Below are positions 1 through 11,598 of a stretch of DNA of 64,000 nt, in pieces (the stretch's first letter is position 1; each line of letters starts with the position of its first letter). Source of the DNA: Tersicoccus sp. Bi-70. Its GTDB lineage: Bacteria; Actinomycetota; Actinomycetes; Actinomycetales; Micrococcaceae. The stretch spans positions 682,001 through 746,000 of the forward strand of contig NZ_MIEU01000002.1 of assembly GCF_001968825.1 (NCBI RefSeq), read 5' to 3'. Under the pieces are notes generated by a model. The model was not told the origin of the DNA. It saw only the letters and a program-made list of their open reading frames with translations, and made no database searches. The translations under genes and the position numbers were made by a program.

Positions 1-1702
<1,702 letters not shown>

Positions 1703-1912
1703 ACGCCCTGGTCACCGCCGCTCCGTGATGCTCGCCACGGCCCTCGCCGGCGGGCTGGATGATCAGCCCGCACCCGGATCGGTGTGCCACAATACAGCGA
1801 GCCCGGGGGTGGGGAGCACCCGGGCGGCCGCACCGTTCGCGGCCGATCGATGCTGTCCCCGTGATCCGTTCGTGCTCTGGTGCCGAACGCCGGACCGCCA
1901 GGAGGTGGGGTA

Positions 1913-3595
1913 GTGAGCCGACGCCACGTCGCCGATGACGAGCACCCGGTCGAATCCCTCACCCACCCGCCCGTCGACGGCGCCGGCCCCACGCGCGCCG
2001 AGGCCCGGCATCCCGTGCCCAAGCACCTCGGCCGCGGCCGGCACGCCGGGCGGGAGCCCCGCCACCGCGGGCTGAAGATCACCGCCGTCATCGTCGCCCT
2101 GCTCATGGTCGCCGGGGTCGCCTTCGCGGGCGTGCAGGTGATGCGACTGCAGGGCAACCTGCTCTCCAAGCCCCTGAACCTCGACGCGGAGGCCAGCGCC
2201 GGCCCGGACCAGGATCTCGATCACCGGCCGATGCAGATCCTCGTGCTCGGCACCGACACCCGCACCGGGTCGGACGCCCGGTTCGGCAACCCGTCCGACT
2301 CGTCGAGCGCCGGCAACTCCGACGTCATGATGCTCATGCAGATCTCGGCGGACCGGAAGCGCGTCACCGTGGTCAGCTTCCCCCGCGACCTCATGGTCGC
2401 CATCCCGCGGTGCAAGGACCCGGACTCCGGCAAGGAGTACGCCGCCAAGGCGATGGGCCAGCTCAACAGCGCCCTCGCCTCCGGCGGCCCCGGCTGCACC
2501 GTGGCCGCCATCAACCGCTTCACCGGCCTGAACATCGACCACTTCATGATGGCCGACTTCAACGCCGTCACCGAGCTCTCCCGGACGCTGGGCGGCGTCG
2601 AGGTGTGCGTCAACCAGGCGATCGACGACCCCGATTCCGGCCTCAAGCTGCCCGCCGGCGTCAGCACCGTCGAGGGGGACCAGGCCCTCGCGTTCCTGCG
2701 CACCCGGCACGGCTTCGGCAATGGCGGCGACGAGGGCCGGATCCGCGCCCAGCAGAGCTTCCTCTCCTCCATGGTCCGCAAGGTCAAGGCGGAAGGCACG
2801 CTGACCGACATCCCGCGGTTGTACTCGATCGCCGAGACGATCACGAAGAACCTCACGGTCGACGACCAGCTCGCGCAGATCCCGGCGCTGATCAACCTCG
2901 CCACCCGGCTGCAGAACGTCGACCTGTCCCGCGTCGCGTTCGTCACCGCCCCGGTGGAGCCCTACGCCGCCGACCCCAACCGGCTCCAGCTCAAGGCAGG
3001 CGCCGCCAACACCCTCTTCACTCGGCTGCGCGCCGACGAGGACCTGACGGCCCGGACGGCGTCGCCCACCCCGAGCGCCTCCAGCGCCTCCACCGCCCAC
3101 GCCTCGGCCGGTGCCTCCGGTTCGGCCGGTACCAGCGCCTCCGCGTCCGCCCGCCCGACGGCGACCGCGACGCCCTCGGCCGGCGCACCGGCCACGGCAT
3201 CCGCCACCGACACCCAGCAGGCCGCGGCCGCGCGGGCCGAAGTGCCCGTCACCGTGCGCAACGTCTCGGGCACCAGTGGACGTCAGACGGCGATCGCCGC
3301 GGCGCTGACGAAGGCCGGGTACACGCAGGCCACGACCGCGACGGCCAGCGGGACCCGCCCGGGCACCCAGGTGTTCTACGGCGCCGGCTACGAGGACCAG
3401 GCGCGCGCCCTCGCCACCGTCCTCGGCATCGGCCGGGTCCAGGTGGTCCCGGCCGCGGACCTCACCGGCGTCCGTGTGGACATCGGCAAGGACTTCACCA
3501 CCGGCACGAAGATGACGAGCAGCTCGGATCTCGGCGACCTGAACGGCCAGACCGCCGACCAGGTGACGTGCCAGTCCGCGTTCGGCAACTACTGA
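1913..3595 (+). CDS. LytR-CpsA-Psr (LCP) family protein with LytR_C domain
   Basis: LCP enzymes transfer undecaprenyl-linked glycopolymers to peptidoglycan at the outer face of the membrane. Start GTG 1913 is chosen because AGGAGG at 1900-1905 lies 7 nt upstream; an in-frame GTG at 1880 has no such site. The 560-residue protein has a basic cytoplasmic tail, one membrane segment (about 54-76), an LCP domain with GTDTR, SFPRD and RTRHGFG...RIRAQQ motifs that carry the acidic and arginine residues of the active site, a Ser/Thr/Ala-rich linker (about 385-440), and a LytR_C domain (VPVTVRNVSG onward). The polymer attached is not evident. The 210 nt before it contain a CACAATA stretch near 1788 that could be a -10 element, weakly supported. 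Confidence 0.93.
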   Translation: MSRRHVADDEHPVESLTHPPVDGAGPTRAEARHPVPKHLGRGRHAGREPRHRGLKITAVIVALLMVAGVAFAGVQVMRLQGNLLSKPLNLDAEASAGPDQDLDHRPMQILVLGTDTRTGSDARFGNPSDSSSAGNSDVMMLMQISADRKRVTVVSFPRDLMVAIPRCKDPDSGKEYAAKAMGQLNSALASGGPGCTVAAINRFTGLNIDHFMMADFNAVTELSRTLGGVEVCVNQAIDDPDSGLKLPAGVSTVEGDQALAFLRTRHGFGNGGDEGRIRAQQSFLSSMVRKVKAEGTLTDIPRLYSIAETITKNLTVDDQLAQIPALINLATRLQNVDLSRVAFVTAPVEPYAADPNRLQLKAGAANTLFTRLRADEDLTARTASPTPSASSASTAHASAGASGSAGTSASASARPTATATPSAGAPATASATDTQQAAAARAEVPVTVRNVSGTSGRQTAIAAALTKAGYTQATTATASGTRPGTQVFYGAGYEDQARALATVLGIGRVQVVPAADLTGVRVDIGKDFTTGTKMTSSSDLGDLNGQTADQVTCQSAFGNY

Positions 3596-3717
3596 TCCCG
3601 GCCGCGGAACCTTTCCCGATCGGTGCTGATCGGGCCCGGTCGGTTGCGGGCGGGGTGCCGGGACTGCCACGGACGCGGCTGCCGGGTCACGTTTCACGGG
3701 GGCGTCCGCACGGCGTG

Positions 3718-3723
3718 TAGGGT
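3718..3723 (+). promoter_or_regulatory. -10 element of the leuA leader transcript
   Basis: TAGGGT sits 6 nt before the GTG of the leader peptide, so transcription would begin at or next to that GTG and the leader peptide would be leaderless. A TTCACG at 3693-3698 could be the -35 but its spacing of 19 is long. Confidence 0.55.
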
Positions 3724-3729
3724 GAAAAC

Positions 3730-3774
3730 GTGCCTCAGGGACTTCTCCTTCTTAGCTGCCGCGCCAGGGTCTGA
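3730..3774 (+). CDS. leuL: Leucine-rich leader peptide of leuA (attenuator)
   Basis: A 14-codon frame, GTG to TGA, encodes MPQGLLLLSCRARV. Codons 5-8 are four consecutive leucines (CTT CTC CTT CTT), the signature of ribosome-mediated transcription attenuation of leucine biosynthesis. It lies 133 nt before leuA on the same strand. The CTT codons are unusual in this G+C-rich genome, where CTG and CTC dominate, which would make the ribosome especially sensitive to the tRNA-Leu pool. No Shine-Dalgarno precedes it; the -10 box TAGGGT 6 nt upstream suggests leaderless translation. Leucine leader peptides before leuA are known in actinobacteria; this copy is inferred from sequence only. Confidence 0.75.
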   Translation: MPQGLLLLSCRARV

Positions 3775-3805
3775 GTCTTCGGTCGAGCTCCACGCTCTCG
3801 AAGAC
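3775..3805 (+). promoter_or_regulatory. Hairpin following the leader peptide stop
   Basis: GTCTTCG (3775-3781) pairs with CGAAGAC (3799-3805), and inside it GAGC (3785-3788) pairs with GCTC (3794-3797). The hairpin starts directly after the leader stop codon, where a stalled ribosome would block it. A second self-complementary element, GTCTGGCCAGAC, lies at 3834-3845. These are candidate alternative structures of the attenuator; I did not compute folding energies and cannot assign terminator and antiterminator. Confidence 0.45.
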
Positions 3806-3829
3806 GGCCGACGCCCCGGTGCGGAGTAG

Positions 3830-5659
<1,830 letters not shown>

Positions 5660-5668
5660 GCTGACGCC

Positions 5669-6424
5669 GTGGCCCGGTCGTCCTCCTTCGCCTCCCGGCA
5701 GTACCGCGATCACGGGGTGATCCTCCGCACCCACAAGCTGGGTGAAGCGGACCGCATCATCGTGCTGCTCACCCGGCGGCACGGCCAGGTGCGGGCGGTG
5801 GCGAAGGGCGTCCGGCGCACCAGCAGCAAGTTCGGTGCCCGCCTCGAGCCGTTCATGGTGGCCGATCTGCAGCTGGTCACCGGCCGGAACCTGGACATCG
5901 TGTCCCAGGCCGAGTCGGTGGCCAGCTACGGTCAGCCGATCGTCGCGGACTACGCCAAGTACACGGCTGCGGCGGCGATCTGCGAGACCGCCGAACGGCT
6001 CAGCGACATCGACACGGAGGCGGCCAGCAGCCAGTACGGCCTGCTGCTCGGGGCCCTGCACGCCCTCGCCGCCGGCTCCCACTCGCCCCAGACGGTGCTC
6101 GACTCGTACCTGCTGCGAGCCCTCGCCGAGGCCGGGTGGGCGCCGAGCTTCACCGACTGCGCGCGCTGCGGCGCGCCGGGCCCGCACCGGGCGTTCTCGG
6201 TGCCGGTCGGCGGCGTCGTCTGCCCGGCGTGCCGGCCCCCGGGGTCGGCGTCACCGGACCCGGCCACCCTGACCCTGCTGGCGGCCCTGCTCGCGGGTGA
6301 CTGGGCCGGGACGGGCGACGCGGACCAGACGCAGCGCAACGAGGCCTCCGGTCTGGTCGCCGCGTACGCGCAGTACCACCTGGAGCGCTCCGTGCGCTCC
6401 CTCCGACACATCGAGAGGGTCTGA
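5669..6424 (+). CDS. recO: DNA repair protein RecO
   Basis: RecO loads RecA onto SSB-coated single-stranded DNA together with RecR. The 251-residue protein has the N-terminal OB-fold ([20 protein letters not shown]) and a four-cysteine zinc site: C164xxC167 and C185xxC188. Length is normal for the family. GTG 5669 is the only start close to the leuA stop (9 nt away); it has no clear Shine-Dalgarno, which suggests translational re-initiation. The leuA-recO-uppS order is common in actinobacteria. Confidence 0.95.
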   Translation: MARSSSFASRQYRDHGVILRTHKLGEADRIIVLLTRRHGQVRAVAKGVRRTSSKFGARLEPFMVADLQLVTGRNLDIVSQAESVASYGQPIVADYAKYTAAAAICETAERLSDIDTEAASSQYGLLLGALHALAAGSHSPQTVLDSYLLRALAEAGWAPSFTDCARCGAPGPHRAFSVPVGGVVCPACRPPGSASPDPATLTLLAALLAGDWAGTGDADQTQRNEASGLVAAYAQYHLERSVRSLRHIERV

Positions 6425-6431
6425 CGCCGCG

Positions 6432-7253
6432 ATGTCCGACCGCCCCGACGGCCTGCGCCGTCCCGCCGCTCCGGAACCGCACCCCAGCGGCGCACGGCCC
6501 CCCGCCGTGCCGCCCGCCCTGGTGCCCCGGCACGTGGCGATCGTGATGGACGGCAACGGCCGCTGGGCCAACCAGCGCGGACTGCCGCGCAACGAGGGGC
6601 ACCGGCGCGGTGAGGCGGCGCTGCTCGACGTCGTGGCCGGCGCCATCGAGATCGGCGTCGAGTACGTCAGCGTCTACGCCTTCTCGACCGAGAACTGGAA
6701 GCGGTCCCCGGAGGAGGTGCGCTTCCTGATGGGCTTCAGCCGGGACGTGCTGCGCCGCCAGCGCGACCAGCTGGACGCCTGGGGCGTGCGGGTGCGCTGG
6801 TCCGGCCGGCGGCCGCGGCTGTGGCGCTCCGTCGTCAACGAGCTCGAGGTCGCCGAGGAACGCACCCGCGGCAACACCACCTGCACCCTCACCATGTGCG
6901 TCAACTACGGCGGCCGGGCCGAGATCGCCGACGCGGTCGCCGGGATCGCCGAGGACGTCGCCGCCGGGCGGCTGCGCCCCGGTGCCGTCACGGAGAAGAC
7001 GATCCAGCGCTACCTGGACGAACCGGACCTGCCCGACGTCGACCTGTTCCTGCGGACCTCCGGCGAACAGCGGATGAGCAACTTCCTGCTCTGGCAGTCC
7101 GCCTACGCGGAGTTCGTCTTCCTCGACACGCTGTGGCCCGACGTGGACCGGCGCACCCTGTGGGACGCCATCGAGATCTACGCGCGGCGGGACCGCCGGT
7201 ACGGCGCAGCCGTGGACCGGGCCGTCGGCTCGGCGGAGGCGTCCGGGGAGTAG
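6432..7253 (+). CDS. uppS: Isoprenyl (undecaprenyl/decaprenyl) diphosphate synthase
   Basis: A cis-prenyltransferase that extends allylic diphosphates with isopentenyl diphosphate to make the lipid carrier of cell-wall synthesis. The 273-residue protein contains the catalytic MDGNGRW motif (39-45, Asp40 binding Mg), [18 protein letters not shown] and the closing [15 protein letters not shown] / YARRDRRYG signatures. ATG 6432 follows the recO stop by 7 nt. The first 30 residues are a Pro-rich extension. A diverged copy of the end of this gene is found 1.8 kb downstream, beyond the ABC-F gene (see 9038-9066). Confidence 0.96.
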   Translation: MSDRPDGLRRPAAPEPHPSGARPPAVPPALVPRHVAIVMDGNGRWANQRGLPRNEGHRRGEAALLDVVAGAIEIGVEYVSVYAFSTENWKRSPEEVRFLMGFSRDVLRRQRDQLDAWGVRVRWSGRRPRLWRSVVNELEVAEERTRGNTTCTLTMCVNYGGRAEIADAVAGIAEDVAAGRLRPGAVTEKTIQRYLDEPDLPDVDLFLRTSGEQRMSNFLLWQSAYAEFVFLDTLWPDVDRRTLWDAIEIYARRDRRYGAAVDRAVGSAEASGE

Positions 7254-7347
7254 ACGCCTCCGAGGTCCGTCCACGCGCACGGACCGATCGGACCGATCCG
7301 GTCGGAGGGCGGTCGATCGCGGTGCGGTCGATCCCGCCGACCCGCCC

Positions 7348-7353
7348 TAAGCT
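7348..7353 (+). promoter_or_regulatory. -10 element of the ABC-F gene
   Basis: TAAGCT ends 7 nt before GTG 7361. The preceding 90 nt repeat the word GGTCGATC (7311 and 7326 area), with no convincing -35. Confidence 0.5.
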
Positions 7354-7360
7354 GGCAGGC

Positions 7361-8998
7361 GTGACTGGCACCCTCGTCGCGAAGGACCTGGCCGGCGGCC
7401 ACGGTCACCGCACCCTCTTCGAATCCCTCGACCTCACGGTCGCTCCCGGCGACGTCGTCGGCGTCGTGGGGGCCAACGGCGCCGGGAAGTCCACCCTCCT
7501 GCGCCTGCTCGGTGGTGAGGCGACACCGATGGCGGGAACGGTCTCGACGGCACCGGCCAACGCCTTCGTGGGCTGGCTGCCGCAGGAGCACGAGCGGGTC
7601 GTGGGGGAGACCGTGGCCGGTTACCTCGGGAGGCGGACCGGCGCCACCGCTGCGACCGAGGCCATGGAGGCGGCGGCAGCCGCGCTCGAGTCCGACGATC
7701 CCGACGCCGGCGATACCTATGCCGACGCCCTCGAGCACTGGCTCGCCACGGGCGCGCCGGACCTGGAGGACCGTGCGCCCGCGACGCTCGCCGAGCTCGG
7801 CCTGGACGTCGGCATCGACGCGCTGATGACCGGCCTGTCCGGCGGGCAGGCGGCCCGGGTCGCCCTCGCCGCGCTGCTGCTCAGCCGCTTCGACGTGGTG
7901 CTCCTCGACGAGCCCACCAACGACCTCGACCTCGACGGGCTCGAGCGCCTCGAACGCTTCGTCCGTGGGCTGCGCGCGGGCGTCGTGCTCGTCTCGCACG
8001 ATCGCGAGTTCCTGGCCCGCTGTGTCACGCGGATCGTCGAGCTCGATCTCGCGCAGAACCAGGTCGCGGTGTACGACGGCGGCTACGACGCGTTCCTCGA
8101 GGAGCGCGCCATCGCGCGCCGGCACGCACGCGAGGCCTACGAGGAGTTCGCCGACCGGAAGGCGGACCTGGTCGGCCGCGCCCGCACGCAGCGCGAGTGG
8201 AGCTCCCAGGGCGTGCGCAACGCCATGAAGAAGTCGCCCGACAACGACAAGGTCCGGCGTCGTGCGCAGACCGAGTCGTCGGAGAAGCAGGCGCAGAAGG
8301 TGCGCCAGATGGAGTCGCGGATCGCGCGCCTCGAGGTGGTCGAGGAGCCCCGCAAGGAGTGGGTGCTCCAGTTCGACATCGCTGCCGCCCCGCGATCGAG
8401 CAGCGTCGTCGCCACGCTCGACGGGGCCACGAAACGGCTCGGTGATTTCGTCCTCGGACCGGTGTCCCTCCAGGTCGCCGCCGGGGACCGGATCGCCATC
8501 ACCGGGCCCAACGGCGCCGGCAAGACCACCCTGCTGCGGCTGCTGCTCGGGCGCACCACGCCCGACGACGGACGGGCCTCCCTCGGCGCCAGCGTCGCGA
8601 TCGGGGAGATCGACCAGTCCCGCACCGCACTGGACGAGGGTCTGCCGCTCGGTGACGCCTTCGAGGCCGCCGTCCCCACCATGGCATCGTCCGAGGTCCG
8701 CACCCTGCTGGCCAAGTTCGGGCTGAAGGCCGACCAGGTCGCCAGCGAGGTCGGGCGCCTGTCGCCGGGCGAGCGCACCCGCGCCGCGATGGCGCTCCTC
8801 CAGGCCCGTGGCGTCAACCTGCTCGTCCTCGACGAACCGACCAACCACCTCGACCTGCCCGCGATCGAGCAGCTCGAACAGGCCCTCGACTCGTACGACG
8901 GCACCCTGCTGCTCGTCTCACACGACCGCCGGCTCCTCGCCAACGTCCGGCTGGACCAGCGGTGGGAAGTCGACGCGGGACAGGTCAGGGTGCGCTGA
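7361..8998 (+). CDS. ABC-F family ATP-binding protein
   Basis: Two ABC ATPase domains in one 545-residue chain and no membrane segment: Walker A GANGAGKST (about 37-45), signature LSGGQ (159-163) and LLDEPTNDLD; second Walker A GPNGAGKTT (about 381), LSPGERTRA and LVLDEPTNHLD. A charged linker rich in Lys, Arg and Glu (about 275-325) joins them. ABC-F proteins act at the ribosomal E site; some protect against antibiotics (macrolides, lincosamides, pleuromutilins), others tune translation, and sequence alone does not decide which. GTG 7361 has TAAGCT (7348-7353) 7 nt upstream, consistent with a leaderless mRNA and its own promoter. It appears to interrupt an older uppS-hydrolase neighbourhood. 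Confidence 0.9.
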   Translation: MTGTLVAKDLAGGHGHRTLFESLDLTVAPGDVVGVVGANGAGKSTLLRLLGGEATPMAGTVSTAPANAFVGWLPQEHERVVGETVAGYLGRRTGATAATEAMEAAAAALESDDPDAGDTYADALEHWLATGAPDLEDRAPATLAELGLDVGIDALMTGLSGGQAARVALAALLLSRFDVVLLDEPTNDLDLDGLERLERFVRGLRAGVVLVSHDREFLARCVTRIVELDLAQNQVAVYDGGYDAFLEERAIARRHAREAYEEFADRKADLVGRARTQREWSSQGVRNAMKKSPDNDKVRRRAQTESSEKQAQKVRQMESRIARLEVVEEPRKEWVLQFDIAAAPRSSSVVATLDGATKRLGDFVLGPVSLQVAAGDRIAITGPNGAGKTTLLRLLLGRTTPDDGRASLGASVAIGEIDQSRTALDEGLPLGDAFEAAVPTMASSEVRTLLAKFGLKADQVASEVGRLSPGERTRAAMALLQARGVNLLVLDEPTNHLDLPAIEQLEQALDSYDGTLLLVSHDRRLLANVRLDQRWEVDAGQVRVR

Positions 8999-9037
8999 CG
9001 GCGCGTCCCCTCCGGGAAAGGTGGGAGGGACATCGCG

Positions 9038-9066
9038 ACTACGCCCGCCGGGACCGGCGGTACGGC
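9038..9066 (+). pseudogene. Remnant of a uppS 3' end
   Basis: Read on plus, this stretch encodes [11 protein letters not shown], the same string that ends UppS (YARRDRRYG, 7182-7208). Over the 27 nt of YARRDRRYG the two copies differ at three positions, all third codon positions and all silent. The match is short, but the silent-only pattern points to a real coding relic. The stop codon and last codons of the minus-strand hydrolase are formed by the antisense of this relic. Confidence 0.5.
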
Positions 9067-10151
9067 GGCGCTGCGGCTGGTGTCGTGGCTTCTCCGGGCG
9101 ACGGGTCCGCGCCCGGGGGATCCAGGACTGGCACCGCGACGGCCGCGGACCCGAACACGTACGCCTGCGCCCACTGGTCCATCGCGGAGTACACCGCGGC
9201 GCGGATGCGGGCGGGGGAGAGCAGCACGTCGTGCAGGGCCCCCTCGAAGCGGTTCACCGTCACCCGCGGGCCGAGGTCGAGGGCGCGCTGCGCCATCGTC
9301 GTCACGTCCAGCACGCAGTCGGCGCTCCGCATGCGCTCGTTCCAGCGCGGGGAGATGACGGAGCGAGCGCTGGTCAGCACCAGTGCCGGGCAGTCCAGAT
9401 CCAGACCGCGGGCCACCGTCTGCTGGCCGGCGACGACGGCGCGCAGCCAGCCGGCGCGGACCGGGAACGAGAACCGGGGACGCCAGCGCGGGTCCAGCTC
9501 CCACTCGCCGTCCGCCTGGTCGCTCAGCGTGCGCCAGTAGTGGTCGACCGCCGGCAGCCGCAGGGCCGTCCGTGGCCGGCGCCGGGCGAGCTGCTCGAGC
9601 ACCGGGGTGGTCGTCGTGCGCACCAGCGCGCTGCCGTGCGCCTCCAGCCACGGGCTGTTCAGCACCAGGGCGCGCACTCGGCCGGGATGCCGTGCGGCCC
9701 ACAGGCTCGCCACCAGGCCGCCGGTGGAGTGGCCCATCAGCACGAGCGGCCCGCTCGGTGCTGCGCCGCCGTCCGCCGCGATGGCCGCCAGCGCGGCGTC
9801 GATGTCCTCGTCGTAGGCGCGCAGGTCGTCCACGTACCCCGGGGTCTGCCCGTCACGCAGGCTGCGGCCGTACTTGCGCAGGTACAGGGCGTGGAAGGCG
9901 CACCCGCGATCGGACCAGAACCGTGCCAGGTCGCGCTGATGGAAGTAGTCGGTCCACCCGTGCACGTAGAGGACGACCGGTTGCTCCGGGTCCCGACGCC
10001 GTGCCGTCCGTCGTGACGACGGTCGTCGCCGCCCCGGGTCCCGGTAGCGGATCAGGGTGGCCGTGACCGGACCCTCGTCGTCCTCGCTCAGAGGAAGGCT
10101 GCGGCTCGTGAAGCCGGGCCCGAGGAGGTCGGGCGCCCATGTCTGCACCAC
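9039..10151 (-). CDS. Alpha/beta hydrolase (serine lipase/esterase-like)
   Basis: The protein has an alpha/beta-hydrolase core: YVHGWTDYFHQRD (oxyanion region), nucleophile elbow MGHSTGGLVAS with Ser near residue 141, and a late catalytic His in FEGALHDVL. It resembles lysophospholipase-type hydrolases; the substrate is unknown. The frame stays open upstream, but GTG 10151 is chosen because TAGCTT (minus strand, 10164-10159) lies 7 nt before it and the encoded sequence VVQTWAPDLLGPGF begins the conserved part; this gives 370 residues, presumably leaderless. The last ten or so residues (PYRRSRRA) are antisense to the uppS relic and are not family-conserved in appearance. It faces pyrD head to head. 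Confidence 0.8.
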   Translation of the reverse strand: MVQTWAPDLLGPGFTSRSLPLSEDDEGPVTATLIRYRDPGRRRPSSRRTARRRDPEQPVVLYVHGWTDYFHQRDLARFWSDRGCAFHALYLRKYGRSLRDGQTPGYVDDLRAYDEDIDAALAAIAADGGAAPSGPLVLMGHSTGGLVASLWAARHPGRVRALVLNSPWLEAHGSALVRTTTTPVLEQLARRRPRTALRLPAVDHYWRTLSDQADGEWELDPRWRPRFSFPVRAGWLRAVVAGQQTVARGLDLDCPALVLTSARSVISPRWNERMRSADCVLDVTTMAQRALDLGPRVTVNRFEGALHDVLLSPARIRAAVYSAMDQWAQAYVFGSAAVAVPVLDPPGADPSPGEATTPAAAPPYRRSRRA

Positions 10152-10314
10152 ATCGTGAAAGCTATCACCGGCGGTCTGACGTGCCGCCCGCGGCAGGACC
10201 GCCGAACGACGCGGGCAACCCGTGGGGAAACGAGCACCGACACGAGCGCGGAGGGTGTCGGGTACCGCCCGGCCCGGATTGGCTGCCGCGGCGCCGGTGT
10301 GGCACGGTTTGTGC

Positions 10315-11397
10315 ATGCGCCTGTACCCCGTGGTCTTCCGTGCCGCCTTCTCCTGGATGGACGCCGAACGGGCGCACGGGATCGGTGCGGGCATGATCGG
10401 CCTCGCTCACCGCGTCGGCGCCGGACGCGTCCTGCATCGGATCGGCGCGCCGGATCCGGCGCTGCGCACCACCGTGATGGGTCTGGACTTCCCGTCGCCG
10501 TTCGGTCTCGCCGCCGGGTTCGACAAGCACGGCCGGCACACCGTCGCGCTGACCGATCTCGGCTTCGGGCACATCGAGGTCGGCACCATCACCGGCACGG
10601 CCCAGCCCGGCAACCCGCGGCCCCGGCTGTTCCGGCTCATCGCCGACCGCGCCGTGATCAATCGGATGGGGTTCAACAACGACGGCGCCGCCGTGCTCGC
10701 GCCGCGTCTGGCCGCGGTCCGGGCGGACCTGGAGCGGCGGTACGGGCGGGAGCGGCCCCTCATCGGGGTCAACATCGGCAAGACGAAGGCGGCCGAGCTG
10801 GCCGACGCCGCCGCCGACTACGAGCACTCGGCCCGCACCCTCGCGCCGCACGCCGACTACCTCGTCGTCAACGTCTCCAGCCCCAACACGCCGGGGCTTC
10901 GGCAACTGCAGGAGATCGACGCGCTGGCCCCGCTGCTGCGCGCCGTCCGGTCCTCGGCGACGGCCGCGGGGCGGCCCGACGTCCCGCTGCTGGTGAAGAT
11001 CGCCCCGGACCTGGCCGACGAGGACGTCGACGCCGTGGCCGCTCTCGCCCTCGAGCTGGGACTCGACGGCATCATCGCCACCAACACCACGCTGCGCCGG
11101 GACGGGCTGGCCACCGACGCCGCCACGGTCACGGCCGCAGGGGCCGGGGGACTGTCGGGAACACCGCTGGCCGACCGGTCCCTCGCCGTGCTCCGCCGGC
11201 TGAAGGCCGCCGTGGGGGACCGGCTCGCGCTGGTCTCGGTGGGCGGGGTGACGACCGCCGACGACGTCGCGGAGCGGCTCGTCGCCGGCGCGGACCTGGT
11301 ACAGGGCTACACCGCGTTCCTCTACGAGGGACCGTTCTGGGCCGCGAGGATCAACGCCGGCCTCGCGCGCCGGCTCGGTACCGGTCGACGTTCCTAA
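10315..11397 (+). CDS. pyrD: Dihydroorotate dehydrogenase (quinone), class 2
   Basis: Membrane-associated flavoenzyme of pyrimidine synthesis that oxidises dihydroorotate and reduces quinone. The 360-residue protein has the class 2 N-terminal helices ([22 protein letters not shown]), FMN site [34 protein letters not shown], and [12 protein letters not shown] with the catalytic serine of class 2 enzymes. ATG 10315 has CACGGT 6 nt upstream, a plausible -10 for a leaderless start; upstream in-frame starts would add unrelated Arg-rich sequence. A strong terminator hairpin follows at 11535-11566. Confidence 0.96.
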   Translation: MRLYPVVFRAAFSWMDAERAHGIGAGMIGLAHRVGAGRVLHRIGAPDPALRTTVMGLDFPSPFGLAAGFDKHGRHTVALTDLGFGHIEVGTITGTAQPGNPRPRLFRLIADRAVINRMGFNNDGAAVLAPRLAAVRADLERRYGRERPLIGVNIGKTKAAELADAAADYEHSARTLAPHADYLVVNVSSPNTPGLRQLQEIDALAPLLRAVRSSATAAGRPDVPLLVKIAPDLADEDVDAVAALALELGLDGIIATNTTLRRDGLATDAATVTAAGAGGLSGTPLADRSLAVLRRLKAAVGDRLALVSVGGVTTADDVAERLVAGADLVQGYTAFLYEGPFWAARINAGLARRLGTGRRS

Positions 11398-11410
11398 CGG
11401 CGACGCCGGC

Positions 11411-11473
11411 CGTCGAGTGTGCGGCTGACGCACTCATCCTGGCCGAATGACGACATCGTCCGCACACTCGACG
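11411..11473. repeat. 14-bp inverted repeat with 35-nt loop
   Basis: CGTCGAGTGTGCGG (11411-11424) is perfectly complementary to CCGCACACTCGACG (11460-11473). It lies 13 nt after the pyrD stop. It may act as a terminator or be a short intergenic palindromic element; no second copy was noticed in this window. Confidence 0.6.
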
Positions 11474-11521
11474 CGGGCAACAGGCCGGCCGGATGAGGTG
11501 AACGGCGCGGGCAACAGGCCG
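11473..11521. repeat. 15-bp direct repeat, two copies
   Basis: GCGGGCAACAGGCCG occurs at 11473-11487 and 11507-11521, 34 nt apart, between the palindrome and the terminator of pyrD. No function is visible. Confidence 0.6.
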
Positions 11522-11534
11522 ACGGAACGACGCA

Positions 11535-11566
11535 GGGCCCGGGTCACCGTTCGGTGACCCGGGCCC
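11535..11566 (+). terminator. Rho-independent terminator of pyrD
   Basis: A perfect 14-bp stem (GGGCCCGGGTCACC, 11535-11548, with its complement 11553-11566), tetraloop GTTC, then TTTC. It lies between convergent pyrD and the aldo/keto reductase gene and may serve both, although only the plus strand has a short T run. Confidence 0.8.
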
Positions 11567-11598
11567 TTTCGCGCGGGTGCGGCGTCGGCCGCGTCCGG

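Noticed and set aside
1725-1913. A 62-codon plus-strand frame between era and the LCP gene.
   Set aside because: No ribosome binding site, no conserved pattern, and it overlaps the Shine-Dalgarno region of the LCP gene; treated as untranslated.
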